64,000 nt of DNA from Pseudomonadota bacterium (GTDB taxonomy: Bacteria; Pseudomonadota; Gammaproteobacteria; Burkholderiales; Rhodocyclaceae). This document shows, piece by piece, positions 7,989-14,932 of the stretch. How positions within the stretch are numbered: position 1 is the stretch's first letter; each line of letters begins with the position of its first letter. The notes under the pieces are model-generated. The model ran no database searches, was not told the origin of the DNA, and saw nothing but the letters and a program-made list of their open reading frames with translations. Both the position numbers and the translations under genes were made by a program. The DNA lies in NCBI GenBank assembly GCA_018241685.1, contig JAFEDJ010000069.1:124001-188000 (forward strand), in the 5' to 3' direction.

Positions 7989-9016
7989 TCGACCGTCGCC
8001 TCGGCGAACAGCTGGATCTCGATCTCGCCGGCATCGACGAGCTCCTTGACCTGGGCCATGATCTCGGCGCGCACCTGCTCCACACGGCTGCGCGGCACCG
8101 GGCCGCTGCGCCGGATGAGCTCCTCGAAGCTCTGCGCCTGACGGCGTGGCATCGAGCGCAGGATCGCATCGCGCACTGCCGGCTCGACGCCCTTGAGGGC
8201 GATGGCCCACTGGTCGAGGGCCACTTCCTCGATGAGGCGGGTGATGATCTCGTCGTTCTGACGGGACAGAATGTAGAAGTCATACATGCTGACCTCGATC
8301 TCCGACACCATCTCGGGATCGTGGGCGCGCAGCATCTCGACCATCTGCTGGCGATTGCCGGGCAGCCGGTTGAGGATCTCGGCAGCATGGCGCACACCCT
8401 CCACGCTGGCGCTCTGCAGGCCAAGGCTGTCCAGGCAGCGGAGCACCATTTCCTCCAGCTCGATCAGCAGTTCGCGGTCGATCTCGGTGAGGCGCGCCAC
8501 ATTGAGCAGCACCTGGTCGCGGTTGTCGGACGGCAGCGCATCGACGATCTCGCTGGCCAGCGCGGCCGGCAGAAAGGCCAGGAACACCGCCTGCATGCGC
8601 ACGTGTTCGTTGATCAGCTGCTCGGCCAGCCACTTCGGCGAGGCCCACTGCAGGCGCGCCATCTTCGGGCGGATCTCGTCGCCGTAGATCTTGTTGAGCA
8701 CGCTGCCGGCGATGTCGGTGCCGAGCGCCAGGTCGAGGGAGCGCCGCAGGTAGGTGCGCGACGCGCCATGCACGCCGCTCTGCTCCCGGTAGTCGTCGAA
8801 GAAGCGCTGCAACGAGCTCTTCACCACCTCCACCTTGATGCCGCTCATCCGCGACATCACCTGGGTGACTTCCAGCAGCTCGTCGCGGGACAGGCAGCGC
8901 AGCACCGCGGCGGCGGGCTCCTCGCCCATCGACAGCAGCACGATGGCAGCCTGCTCCACCGGCGTCGGTGTGGCACCGGGGACGATCATGTCGGGCAGAT
9001 TATTCGCTTCGGCCAT
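7985..9016 (-). CDS. fliG: Flagellar motor switch protein FliG
   Basis: A 343-residue C-ring protein that links the MS ring to the stator and carries the torque-generating charged residues. The start is MAEANNLPDMIVPG, just inside the fliF tail. Recognisable blocks are QAAIVLLSMGEEPAAAVL (FliF-binding domain), the middle region with LASEIVDALPSDNRDQVLLN, and the C-terminal domain with ILRSMPRRQAQSFEELI, whose charged residues correspond to the torque helix. It overlaps fliF by 17 bases and fliH by 4. Length is normal (about 335-350). Confidence 0.94.
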   Translation of the reverse strand: MAEANNLPDMIVPGATPTPVEQAAIVLLSMGEEPAAAVLRCLSRDELLEVTQVMSRMSGIKVEVVKSSLQRFFDDYREQSGVHGASRTYLRRSLDLALGTDIAGSVLNKIYGDEIRPKMARLQWASPKWLAEQLINEHVRMQAVFLAFLPAALASEIVDALPSDNRDQVLLNVARLTEIDRELLIELEEMVLRCLDSLGLQSASVEGVRHAAEILNRLPGNRQQMVEMLRAHDPEMVSEIEVSMYDFYILSRQNDEIITRLIEEVALDQWAIALKGVEPAVRDAILRSMPRRQAQSFEELIRRSGPVPRSRVEQVRAEIMAQVKELVDAGEIEIQLFAEATVE

Positions 9017-10655
9017 TTTTCTGCATCCATTGGCGGACCACTTCGGCAACGCGCTCCGGCTCCTTCGCCGACAGCACCTTCAGGTGTTCGACCATCACAT
9101 CCACCGGCGAACCCGGCGCCGGCAGGTCGTAGTTTTCGAGCAAGCCGGCAACCGGCATGCGCTGGGCATCGGGTGCGGCCAGGGCGGCGTGAGCGGCCGG
9201 CGCGGCAAGTTCCGGACTGGCGGGCGCCTGTGCTTCCGCCAGTTCTTCGACGGTCTCGACGGCCGGCAGCGCCAGGCGCTGCTGGGCCAGCTTCATCAGC
9301 GGACGGACGACGAACAGGAAGGCCAGCAGCAGGCTGACCGCATAGGCCAGCCAGCTGCCCATCTCGATGACGTTGTCGCGCTGCTGCCACCAGGCCACGC
9401 TGTCATCCACCGGCTTGCGGAAGCCGCTGGCGGTGACGACCAGGCTGTCGCCGCGCGCCGCGTCGATGCCGAGGCCGCTGCGCAGCACCTTGTCCACATT
9501 GGCCAGCGCCTCCGGCGTCCAGGTCTTGCCGTCGGGAGCGGCGGCGTTGTTCATCACCACCGCCACGGAGAGCTTCTTCAGGCGGCCGCGGCTGCGCTTC
9601 ACCTGGGTCACACTGCGGTCGTAGGCGTACTGGCGGGTGGTGGCGTTCTTCTTGGTGGTCGCCGCCTCCGGCTCCTCATCGGCCTTGACGGCCACCGGGC
9701 GGTTGCTGAGGGAGCCCGGCACGCCGACCGCCAGCGGGTCGCGGCCGTTCTCGGTGCGCATCGCCTCGTTGGTGATCTTCGGCGCCTCGCCGTAGCGTTC
9801 GGTGGTTTCCTGGATGCGGTCGTTGTCCACCTCGGCGGTGACGCTGACCTTGAAGTTGCCCGTGCCGAGCATCGGCAGCAGGAGATCCTCGGCATTGCGC
9901 TGGGTCTCGTCGCGGAAACGGTGGGACGCGTCGTTGAGCTGGGCGCCCTCGAAGCCCTCGCTGAGATCAACGCGGGCCGACAGCAGGTTGCCGGCCTGAT
10001 CGACCACGCTGACCCGCTGCGGGTCGAGGCTGGCGACGCTGTTGGCGACCATGTTGATGATCGCCGCGATCTGCTCGGGGCTGAGGTTGCGGCCGGCCTT
10101 CAGGGCCAGCACCACCGACGCGGTGCTCTTCTCGCCGTCATTGACGACGAAGGACGAGGAGCGTGCGATGGACAGATGCACCCGCGCCGAATCAACCGCG
10201 TCGAGGGTCATGATGCTCTGCACCAGTTCCCCCTCCAGGCCGCGGCGGAAACGCACGTCCTGCACGAACTGGCTGACCCCCAGCGGGTCGTTGCGGTCCA
10301 TCAGCTCCAACCCCTGCGGCAGCTTGGCGACGACGCCCTTGGCCGCCAGCAGCATGCGGACCTCACCGAGGCGCTTGGCCGGCACCAGCACCTGGCCGGA
10401 ATCCGGATGCAGACGATAGGGAATGCCCTGGGCATCCAGCAGGGCGATCATCTCGGCCGACGCCACCTTCTCGCGGCTGCCGAACACCGGCTTGTAGCCG
10501 GCCTGGTCGTTCCACGCGAACATCAGCACCAGCGCGGTGATCGCCAGCGCCAGCAGCACGATGGGCAGCAGGCCCTTGACGAAGCCCGGCGGCAGCTTCG
10601 GCAGGCCGCCGGGGGCGCGCAGGCGGGCCAGGGCGGGAGAGAGGGAGAGATTCAC
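9000..10655 (-). CDS. fliF: Flagellar MS-ring protein FliF
   Basis: A 551-residue inner-membrane protein that forms the MS ring on which the flagellum is built. The first membrane helix is at about residues 28-48 (LLPIVLLALAITALVLMF). The periplasmic ring-building domains follow, with typical blocks VLVPAKRLGEVRMLLAAKG, ARVHLSIARSSSFV and LKAGRNLSPEQIAAIINMVA. A second helix lies near residues 430-450 (WLAYAVSLLLAFLFVV). The C-terminal tail is the FliG-binding region. A GTG start is used, 22 bp after the fliE stop. It is the second gene of the minus-strand run. Confidence 0.94.
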   Translation of the reverse strand: MNLSLSPALARLRAPGGLPKLPPGFVKGLLPIVLLALAITALVLMFAWNDQAGYKPVFGSREKVASAEMIALLDAQGIPYRLHPDSGQVLVPAKRLGEVRMLLAAKGVVAKLPQGLELMDRNDPLGVSQFVQDVRFRRGLEGELVQSIMTLDAVDSARVHLSIARSSSFVVNDGEKSTASVVLALKAGRNLSPEQIAAIINMVANSVASLDPQRVSVVDQAGNLLSARVDLSEGFEGAQLNDASHRFRDETQRNAEDLLLPMLGTGNFKVSVTAEVDNDRIQETTERYGEAPKITNEAMRTENGRDPLAVGVPGSLSNRPVAVKADEEPEAATTKKNATTRQYAYDRSVTQVKRSRGRLKKLSVAVVMNNAAAPDGKTWTPEALANVDKVLRSGLGIDAARGDSLVVTASGFRKPVDDSVAWWQQRDNVIEMGSWLAYAVSLLLAFLFVVRPLMKLAQQRLALPAVETVEELAEAQAPASPELAAPAAHAALAAPDAQRMPVAGLLENYDLPAPGSPVDVMVEHLKVLSAKEPERVAEVVRQWMQKNGRSE

Positions 10656-10676
10656 GAGTGGCGTCCCGGGGTGCGC

Positions 10677-11012
10677 TTAGAGCGGCAGCTTGATGAGGTC
10701 GTCCATCGCGCCGACCATCTTGTTGCGGACCTGCATCAGCATCGAGAACGACAGGCTGGCCTCCTGGCTGGACAACATCGCGCCGACAAGGTCGTCGCTG
10801 CGGCCGCTATCCACGTCGGCCATGCGCTCGCCGGCGACGCGATCCTTCTCATTGACGCCCAGCACGGCCTGCTTGAGGTGCTCGCCGAAGCCGTCGGCCT
10901 CCGGGCTGGCCGCATCCAGCGGGTTAGGCGCCGGCACGGCCAGGTCGGTGGCCGGCAGGCTGCCCTGCAGTTTCACCAGATCGGCGCCGATCGACGCCAG
11001 CATTTCAGTCAC
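10677..11012 (-). CDS. fliE: Flagellar hook-basal body protein FliE
   Basis: A 111-residue protein that joins the MS ring to the rod and is among the first export substrates. The C-terminal half is conserved (LKQAVLGVNEKDRVAGERM, then LVGAMLSSQEASLSFSMLMQVRNKM and AMDDLIKLPL). AAGGAG lies 9 bases before the chosen GTG (VTEMLASIG). The GTG one codon upstream and the ATG three codons inside are alternatives. It is the first gene of the minus-strand run, preceded by a leader of about 490 bases after a predicted c-di-GMP riboswitch. Confidence 0.9.
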   Translation of the reverse strand: MTEMLASIGADLVKLQGSLPATDLAVPAPNPLDAASPEADGFGEHLKQAVLGVNEKDRVAGERMADVDSGRSDDLVGAMLSSQEASLSFSMLMQVRNKMVGAMDDLIKLPL

Positions 11013-11502
11013 CACCACACTCTCCTTCAGAAACGGGATGCACCGGAACCCCGCCCCACCCCCATCAGCCGGCAGAGCGGAATTCGACAGCCAATTGGCG
11101 CTACGTTTTTTCGGGCAAGACAAACCCGTCGCACGCACAACGCGGCAATTTGAAAAACGGACGAATCAATCGACGAAATGAATTGAACAGGCAATAAGGC
11201 CGGAATTGAAACCGAACGCGAAATGACCTCACGCCGAATTGAATCGGGCGAATAGGATCAGGAGAAAAACCCTGACCGGGTCCAGGCGTACGGAGGGCAG
11301 GCGAACAACACCATGCCCGGACGGCCCTGGTGCGTATTCAGACGAGGAGGTAACGGTTCATGCGCTTTCCCTTATCGATATGCTCGGAGCGCACACATGG
11401 GAAAGAGGAGGCGCAGCCGCCAGAAGGGCGACAACACAGACCCGGCGCGGCGCGCAGACAAAGCCTGCACGGACAACAGCCGGTGGAACCGAGTCAGCAG
11501 TT
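11013..11502 (-). other. Long untranslated leader between riboswitch and fliE
   Basis: About 490 bases with no convincing gene. On the minus strand it would be the mRNA leader between the riboswitch aptamer and fliE, and so the place for an expression platform. I found no hairpin plus T-run terminator. The nearest candidate is an imperfect stem around 11259-11282. A seven-codon reading frame with a fair Shine-Dalgarno (11338-11361) is present but too short to claim. Known lateral loci have the regulator gene lafK at this place; nothing like it is encoded here. Confidence 0.5.
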
Positions 11503-11585
11503 CCAGTCTGGCAACCCCGCTATCGTAGCCCGTGAGAGCTTTAGACCGGAGGCTTTGCGACCCCGTCTTTCGAACGGGTGTGCCC
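11503..11585 (-). ncRNA. Cyclic di-GMP-I riboswitch aptamer (GEMM-I)
   Basis: Read on the minus strand, this segment matches the class-I c-di-GMP aptamer along its whole length. It starts GGGCACACCCG, has a GAAA tetraloop closing the first hairpin (GTTCGAAAGACGG), then the conserved GCAAAGCCTCCGG and CTAAA tetraloop receptor. It ends with a variable hairpin followed by TAGCGGGGTTGCC. The order and spacing equal those of the well-known Vibrio cholerae Vc2 aptamer. It lies downstream of a candidate promoter and in the same direction as fliE-J and the following fliD-motA genes, so it likely makes their expression respond to c-di-GMP. Whether binding turns expression on or off cannot be read from the sequence. 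Confidence 0.92.
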
Positions 11586-11624
11586 AAATTTAAGTTTTCG
11601 CGGTTTTGGTCGCGAGTTGGAGTG

Positions 11625-11653
11625 ATTATGCCCAGAAGCTTCCCGCCAGGCAA
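11625..11653 (-). promoter_or_regulatory. Candidate sigma-70 promoter for riboswitch-fliE transcript
   Basis: On the minus strand TTGCCT (11648-11653) is followed after 17 bases by CATAAT (11625-11630). A start near 11617 would place the aptamer about 30 bases into the RNA. The match is reasonable (4/6 and 5/6) and well placed, but not tested. Confidence 0.5.
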
Positions 11654-11681
11654 TCATTTTTTTCAATTTAAATTCAGACTA

Positions 11682-11708
11682 AATTAATCGACAAACACTC
11701 GATCAATT
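11682..11708. repeat. Near-perfect inverted repeat in AT-rich intergenic region
   Basis: AATTAATCGA and TCGATCAATT, separated by 7 bases, form an inverted repeat with one mismatch in ten. A short perfect palindrome AATTTAAATT lies at 11665-11674. The region is far richer in A/T than the genes around it. It may bind a regulator of one or both divergent flagellar arms. Confidence 0.35.
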
Positions 11709-11763
11709 CCTGTTGCGTCAAATCGAATTAATCCGCAAACTAAAAAACAATTAGACCCAATCC

Positions 11764-11787
11764 TTTCCGGATTAAGAACTCCGGAAA
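11764..11787. promoter_or_regulatory. Operator-like inverted repeat upstream of fliM
   Basis: TTTCCGGA and TCCGGAAA form a perfect 8-bp inverted repeat with an 8-base spacer, about 70 bp before the fliM start. The half-site spacing (16 bp centre to centre) and AT-rich context resemble an operator for a dimeric regulator. The binding protein is unknown. The 11590-11855 region contains no gene. Confidence 0.4.
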
Positions 11788-11855
11788 CGCCATTCGCGGG
11801 CGAAACGCGACCGGCATTCGGCTCGAATTGCCGGACAATCATTGGTAATCCAGAC

Positions 11856-12710
11856 ATGCAGAAATCCGCAGCGCCGCGCGGTGGAATGACGCTCGATCCT
11901 CTCTCGCTGGGGCGCCCGCTCCACCTGCTGGAGCGCTTCACCGTGCTCGCGCGGGACGATCTCGACGAGGCCTTGCGCGGCAGCCTGAACCGCCGTTACC
12001 GCGCGCAGTTCGAAGTCGACGACGTCCGCGTCGTACCCGTCGACCGCCTCCCCGAACACCGCCGCTGGAACGGCTATGCGCACGAGCGGGGCCGTATCGA
12101 TTTCGCGCTGGACCGCCAACTCCTGCTGTGCGCCCTCGACTACCGCTACGGAGCCCACCCGGTAAGCAAGGCCGGTCCGCGGGACGAGGCACCCGTGACG
12201 GCAACGGAAGAACGCCTCGCCGCGCTGCTCGGGCGGCGCTTCGCCGGGGTACTGGTGGATCGCCTGGAAGGACGTGCCCCATCCCACGACGGCAGCGCCC
12301 ACACCGGGCGCCTGCTCGGCGACGCAACGACGGTACTGCGCCGCCAGGGCGCGTGGGCCTTGCGCGTCGGCGTGCGCGAACGGGCCCACGGTATCGACGG
12401 CGGCATGTACTTCCTGCTGGAGGAGGCCTGGCAGCGCCACCTCCTCCAGCAACTGGCGCCCACGCGCGACCGCCCCGGCGAACCATCCGCAGCTCAACCC
12501 TTCCCGCGCCGCCTGCAGCTCGCGCTGACGGCGCGCCTGCTGGAAAAGGACATCCCGCTGGGGCGCCTGCTCGACCTGCGGGTCGGCGACGTGATCCCGG
12601 TGAATATGGGGCCGTCCGACGTACTGATCGACGATTCCCGCGTGTTCACGGCCCAGGTCGTGGAATACCGGGGCAAGCTTTGTATAACCGCTTTTGAAGA
12701 TGTGGAGTGA
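11856..12710 (+). CDS. fliM: Flagellar motor switch protein FliM (short, lateral type)
   Basis: A 284-residue C-ring protein, shorter than typical polar FliM (about 330). The C-terminal SpoA domain is visible, with LARLLEKDIPLGRLLDLRVGD-like residues and GDVIPVNMG, and the end VEYRGKLCITAFEDVE fits the family. The N-terminus has no recognisable LSQxEIDALL motif, the site where phosphorylated CheY binds in chemotactic systems. The switch may therefore lack classical chemotaxis control; this is an inference from absence. It is the first gene of the plus-strand arm and ends 5 bp before the fliN start. Confidence 0.85.
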   Translation: MQKSAAPRGGMTLDPLSLGRPLHLLERFTVLARDDLDEALRGSLNRRYRAQFEVDDVRVVPVDRLPEHRRWNGYAHERGRIDFALDRQLLLCALDYRYGAHPVSKAGPRDEAPVTATEERLAALLGRRFAGVLVDRLEGRAPSHDGSAHTGRLLGDATTVLRRQGAWALRVGVRERAHGIDGGMYFLLEEAWQRHLLQQLAPTRDRPGEPSAAQPFPRRLQLALTARLLEKDIPLGRLLDLRVGDVIPVNMGPSDVLIDDSRVFTAQVVEYRGKLCITAFEDVE

Positions 12711-12715
12711 GTGGG

Positions 12716-13078
12716 ATGGACCCGATCAACTCGAGCCTCGACGACATGCTGGGTGACTTCGATGACGAAGCCAGCGGCTTCGGTGACACAGCCGAACCTA
12801 CCCCGCCCCCCCGCCCTGCCCGGCCGCTGGCCCAGATGCTGCGCAAGATCCCGGTCCGGCTGACGCTGGAAGTCGGATCGACGAGCATTTCTCTGCAAGA
12901 CCTGATGAACATCGACCGGGACAGTGTCATCGAACTCGACACGCTGGCCGGCGAGCCGCTGCTGATCAAGGTGAACGGCACCGCCATCGGCCGCGCCGAA
13001 GTCGTGCTGGCCGGCGAGAACTACGGGCTGAAGGTCGTCGAGCTGTGCGACCTGGACCTGGGCTCGCTGGCGTCATGA
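12716..13078 (+). CDS. fliN: Flagellar motor switch protein FliN
   Basis: A 120-residue C-ring protein. The C-terminal SpoA domain is clear: KIPVRLTLEVGSTSISLQDLMNI, LDTLAGEPLLIKVNGTAIGRAEVV and a GLKVVEL end. The N-terminus is acidic and then Pro-rich. I start at the ATG at 12716 because GGAG lies 8 bases upstream; a GTG at 12707 overlapping the fliM stop is an alternative. Followed 10 bp later by fliP. Confidence 0.92.
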   Translation: MDPINSSLDDMLGDFDDEASGFGDTAEPTPPPRPARPLAQMLRKIPVRLTLEVGSTSISLQDLMNIDRDSVIELDTLAGEPLLIKVNGTAIGRAEVVLAGENYGLKVVELCDLDLGSLAS

Positions 13079-13088
13079 GGCTGTCCGC

Positions 13089-13856
13089 ATGAAGTTGTTG
13101 CACACGCGCCTGGGGCCGCCGGCCCTGCTCGGCCTGCTGGCCCTTGCGCTGCTAGTCCTGCCCGACCTCGCGGTGGCCGACCAGATCGGGCTGTTCACCA
13201 GCTCCACCCAGGGCGCCAAGACCGAGCTGACGGTCAAGACCCAGGTGCTGATCATCATGACCCTGCTCGGGCTCCTGCCCGTGCTGGTGCTGATGATGAC
13301 CAGCTTCACGCGCTTCGTCATCGTGCTGTCCCTGCTGCGCCAGGCCCTCGGCCTGCAGCAGGGCCTGCCGAACCGCATCATCACCGGCGTGGCGCTGATC
13401 CTCACGCTGCTGGTCATGCGCCCGGTCGGCGATACCATCTGGGAGAAGGCGCTACAGCCCTACGACCAGGAGAAGATCGGCCTGCAGGAGGCACTCTCCA
13501 TCGCCGAGCAGCCCCTGTCCCGCTTCATGCTCGCCCAGACCAGCAAGAGCGCACTGGCCCAGGTTTCCCGGCTGGCCGGCGAGAAGGCCGTCGACAAGCC
13601 CGAACAGCACGCCTTCACCGTCAAGCTGGCGGCCTTCGTGCTCAGCGAGCTGAAGACCGCCTTCCAGATCGGCTGCATGCTGTTCATCCCCTTTCTGGTC
13701 ATCGACCTGGTGGTGTCGTCGGTACTGATGGCGATGGGCATGATGATGCTGTCGCCGCTGGTCATCTCGCTGCCCCTCAAGCTGCTGCTGTTCGTGCTGG
13801 TGGACGGCTGGACCCTGACCGTCGAGACGCTGGTGACCAGCGTGCGCGGCCTGTGA
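13089..13856 (+). CDS. fliP: Flagellar export gate protein FliP
   Basis: A 255-residue integral membrane protein that, with FliQ and FliR, forms the export gate. It begins with a cleavable-looking signal (residues 1-30, ending LAVADQ), as FliP does. Conserved blocks are LPVLVLMMTSFTRFVIVLSLLR, ALGLQQGLPNRIITGVALILT and, near the end, FQIGCMLFIPFLVIDLVVSSVLMAMGMMM-type helices. The MMMLSP sequence and LPLKLLLFVLVDGW end match the family. Length is normal. Confidence 0.96.
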   Translation: MKLLHTRLGPPALLGLLALALLVLPDLAVADQIGLFTSSTQGAKTELTVKTQVLIIMTLLGLLPVLVLMMTSFTRFVIVLSLLRQALGLQQGLPNRIITGVALILTLLVMRPVGDTIWEKALQPYDQEKIGLQEALSIAEQPLSRFMLAQTSKSALAQVSRLAGEKAVDKPEQHAFTVKLAAFVLSELKTAFQIGCMLFIPFLVIDLVVSSVLMAMGMMMLSPLVISLPLKLLLFVLVDGWTLTVETLVTSVRGL

Positions 13857-13869
13857 GGAAGGACGCGCG

Positions 13870-14142
13870 ATGCTGACCCCCGAGATCGCCGCCGACCTGG
13901 TCGGCGAAGCCCTGCAGATGGTCATGGTGCTGGTCGCGGTGCTGGTCGTGCCCGGCCTGGTGGTCGGCCTGCTGGTCGCGCTGTTCCAGGCCGCCACGCA
14001 GATCAACGAGCAGACCCTCAGCTTCCTGCCGCGCCTGGTCGTCACGCTGCTGGCGATCACCCTCGCCGGGCGCTGGATGACGTCCTACGTGATGGACTTC
14101 TGCGTCGCCGTGTTCCGGCGCGCCGCCACGCTGGTGGGCTGA
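13870..14142 (+). CDS. fliQ: Flagellar export gate protein FliQ
   Basis: A 90-residue protein with two membrane helices, typical for FliQ. The helices contain MVMVLVAVLVVPGLVVGLLVAL and VVTLLAITLAGRW. Between them is the conserved FQAATQINEQTLSFLPR. It lies 13 bp after fliP and 16 bp before fliR in the plus-strand run. Confidence 0.95.
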   Translation: MLTPEIAADLVGEALQMVMVLVAVLVVPGLVVGLLVALFQAATQINEQTLSFLPRLVVTLLAITLAGRWMTSYVMDFCVAVFRRAATLVG

Positions 14143-14158
14143 GCCCCCCCGCCGCATC

Positions 14159-14929
14159 ATGGAAGCACTCTTCGGCCAGCTGCTCGCCCTGCTGCACACC
14201 CTGTGGTGGCCCTTCTGCCGCAGCCTGGCGCTGTTCAGCGCGGCGCCGGTGATCGGCGAGAACATGCTGCCGGTGCCGATCCGCGTACTGCTGTCACTGC
14301 TCGTCGCGGTGGTCATGCTACCGGTCGTCGGCCCTTCCGCGCACATCGATCCCTTCTCGATGGCCGGCCTGCTGGCCACCGGCGAGCAGGTGCTGATCGG
14401 CTTTGTGATCGGCCTGGCCTTTCACCAGCTGATGGCCATCCTGGCCATCCTCGGTTTCCTGGTGTCGTCCCAGATGGGCCTCAGCATGGCGGTCATGAAC
14501 GACCCGATGAACGGCACCTCGTCGGACGTGGTCTCGAGCCTGCTCTACATGCTCGGCATCATCGTGTTCTTCTCCATCGACGGCCACCTGGTGCTGACCG
14601 GCGTGCTCGCCGAGAGCTTCCACGCCTGGCCGGTTGGTCACGGCTTCGACTTCCTGGCCCTGCAGACCCTGGCCCTCAACATCGCCTGGGTGTTCGCCGC
14701 GGCGCTGCTGCTGGCCATCCCGATCATCTTCTCGACGCTGGTGGTGCAGGTCGGGCTCGGCTTCCTCAACCGCGTGGCGCCAGCCCTCAACCTGTACGCC
14801 CTCGGCTTCTCGCTGATCACCCTGTTCGGCCTCTACATGCTGGTGCGCATCGTCGGCTTCGTGCCGGAACACTACGTGCGCATGACCAGCCAGGTGCTGC
14901 GCCTGCTCCACCACGACATGGGGCTGTGA
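14159..14929 (+). CDS. fliR: Flagellar export gate protein FliR
   Basis: A 256-residue protein with about six membrane helices that completes the export gate core. Typical features are an early SAAPVIGENMLPVPIRVLLSL, a GFVIGLAFHQLMAILAILGFLV segment, SQMGLSMAVMNDPMNG, and a late FLNRVAPALNLYALGF. It is followed after 3 bp by flhB, as in most flagellar operons. Confidence 0.95.
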   Translation: MEALFGQLLALLHTLWWPFCRSLALFSAAPVIGENMLPVPIRVLLSLLVAVVMLPVVGPSAHIDPFSMAGLLATGEQVLIGFVIGLAFHQLMAILAILGFLVSSQMGLSMAVMNDPMNGTSSDVVSSLLYMLGIIVFFSIDGHLVLTGVLAESFHAWPVGHGFDFLALQTLALNIAWVFAAALLLAIPIIFSTLVVQVGLGFLNRVAPALNLYALGFSLITLFGLYMLVRIVGFVPEHYVRMTSQVLRLLHHDMGL

Positions 14930-14932
14930 GCG

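Noticed and set aside
8835..11153. A 772-codon open frame antisense to fliG and fliF
   Set aside because: Shadow frame; fliG and fliF are firmly identified.
11338..11361. Seven-codon frame (MNRYLLV) with Shine-Dalgarno in the fliE leader
   Set aside because: Too short to separate from chance; kept only as a possible leader peptide.
11372..11653. A 93-codon minus-strand frame upstream of fliE
   Set aside because: It runs straight through the riboswitch aptamer, has no similarity that I recognise and no good ribosome site.
11600..11855. Sigma-54 promoter (GG-N10-GC) for the flagellar arms
   Set aside because: Searched by eye on both strands because lateral systems often use it; only partial matches (for example around 11640-11655) without the GC element.
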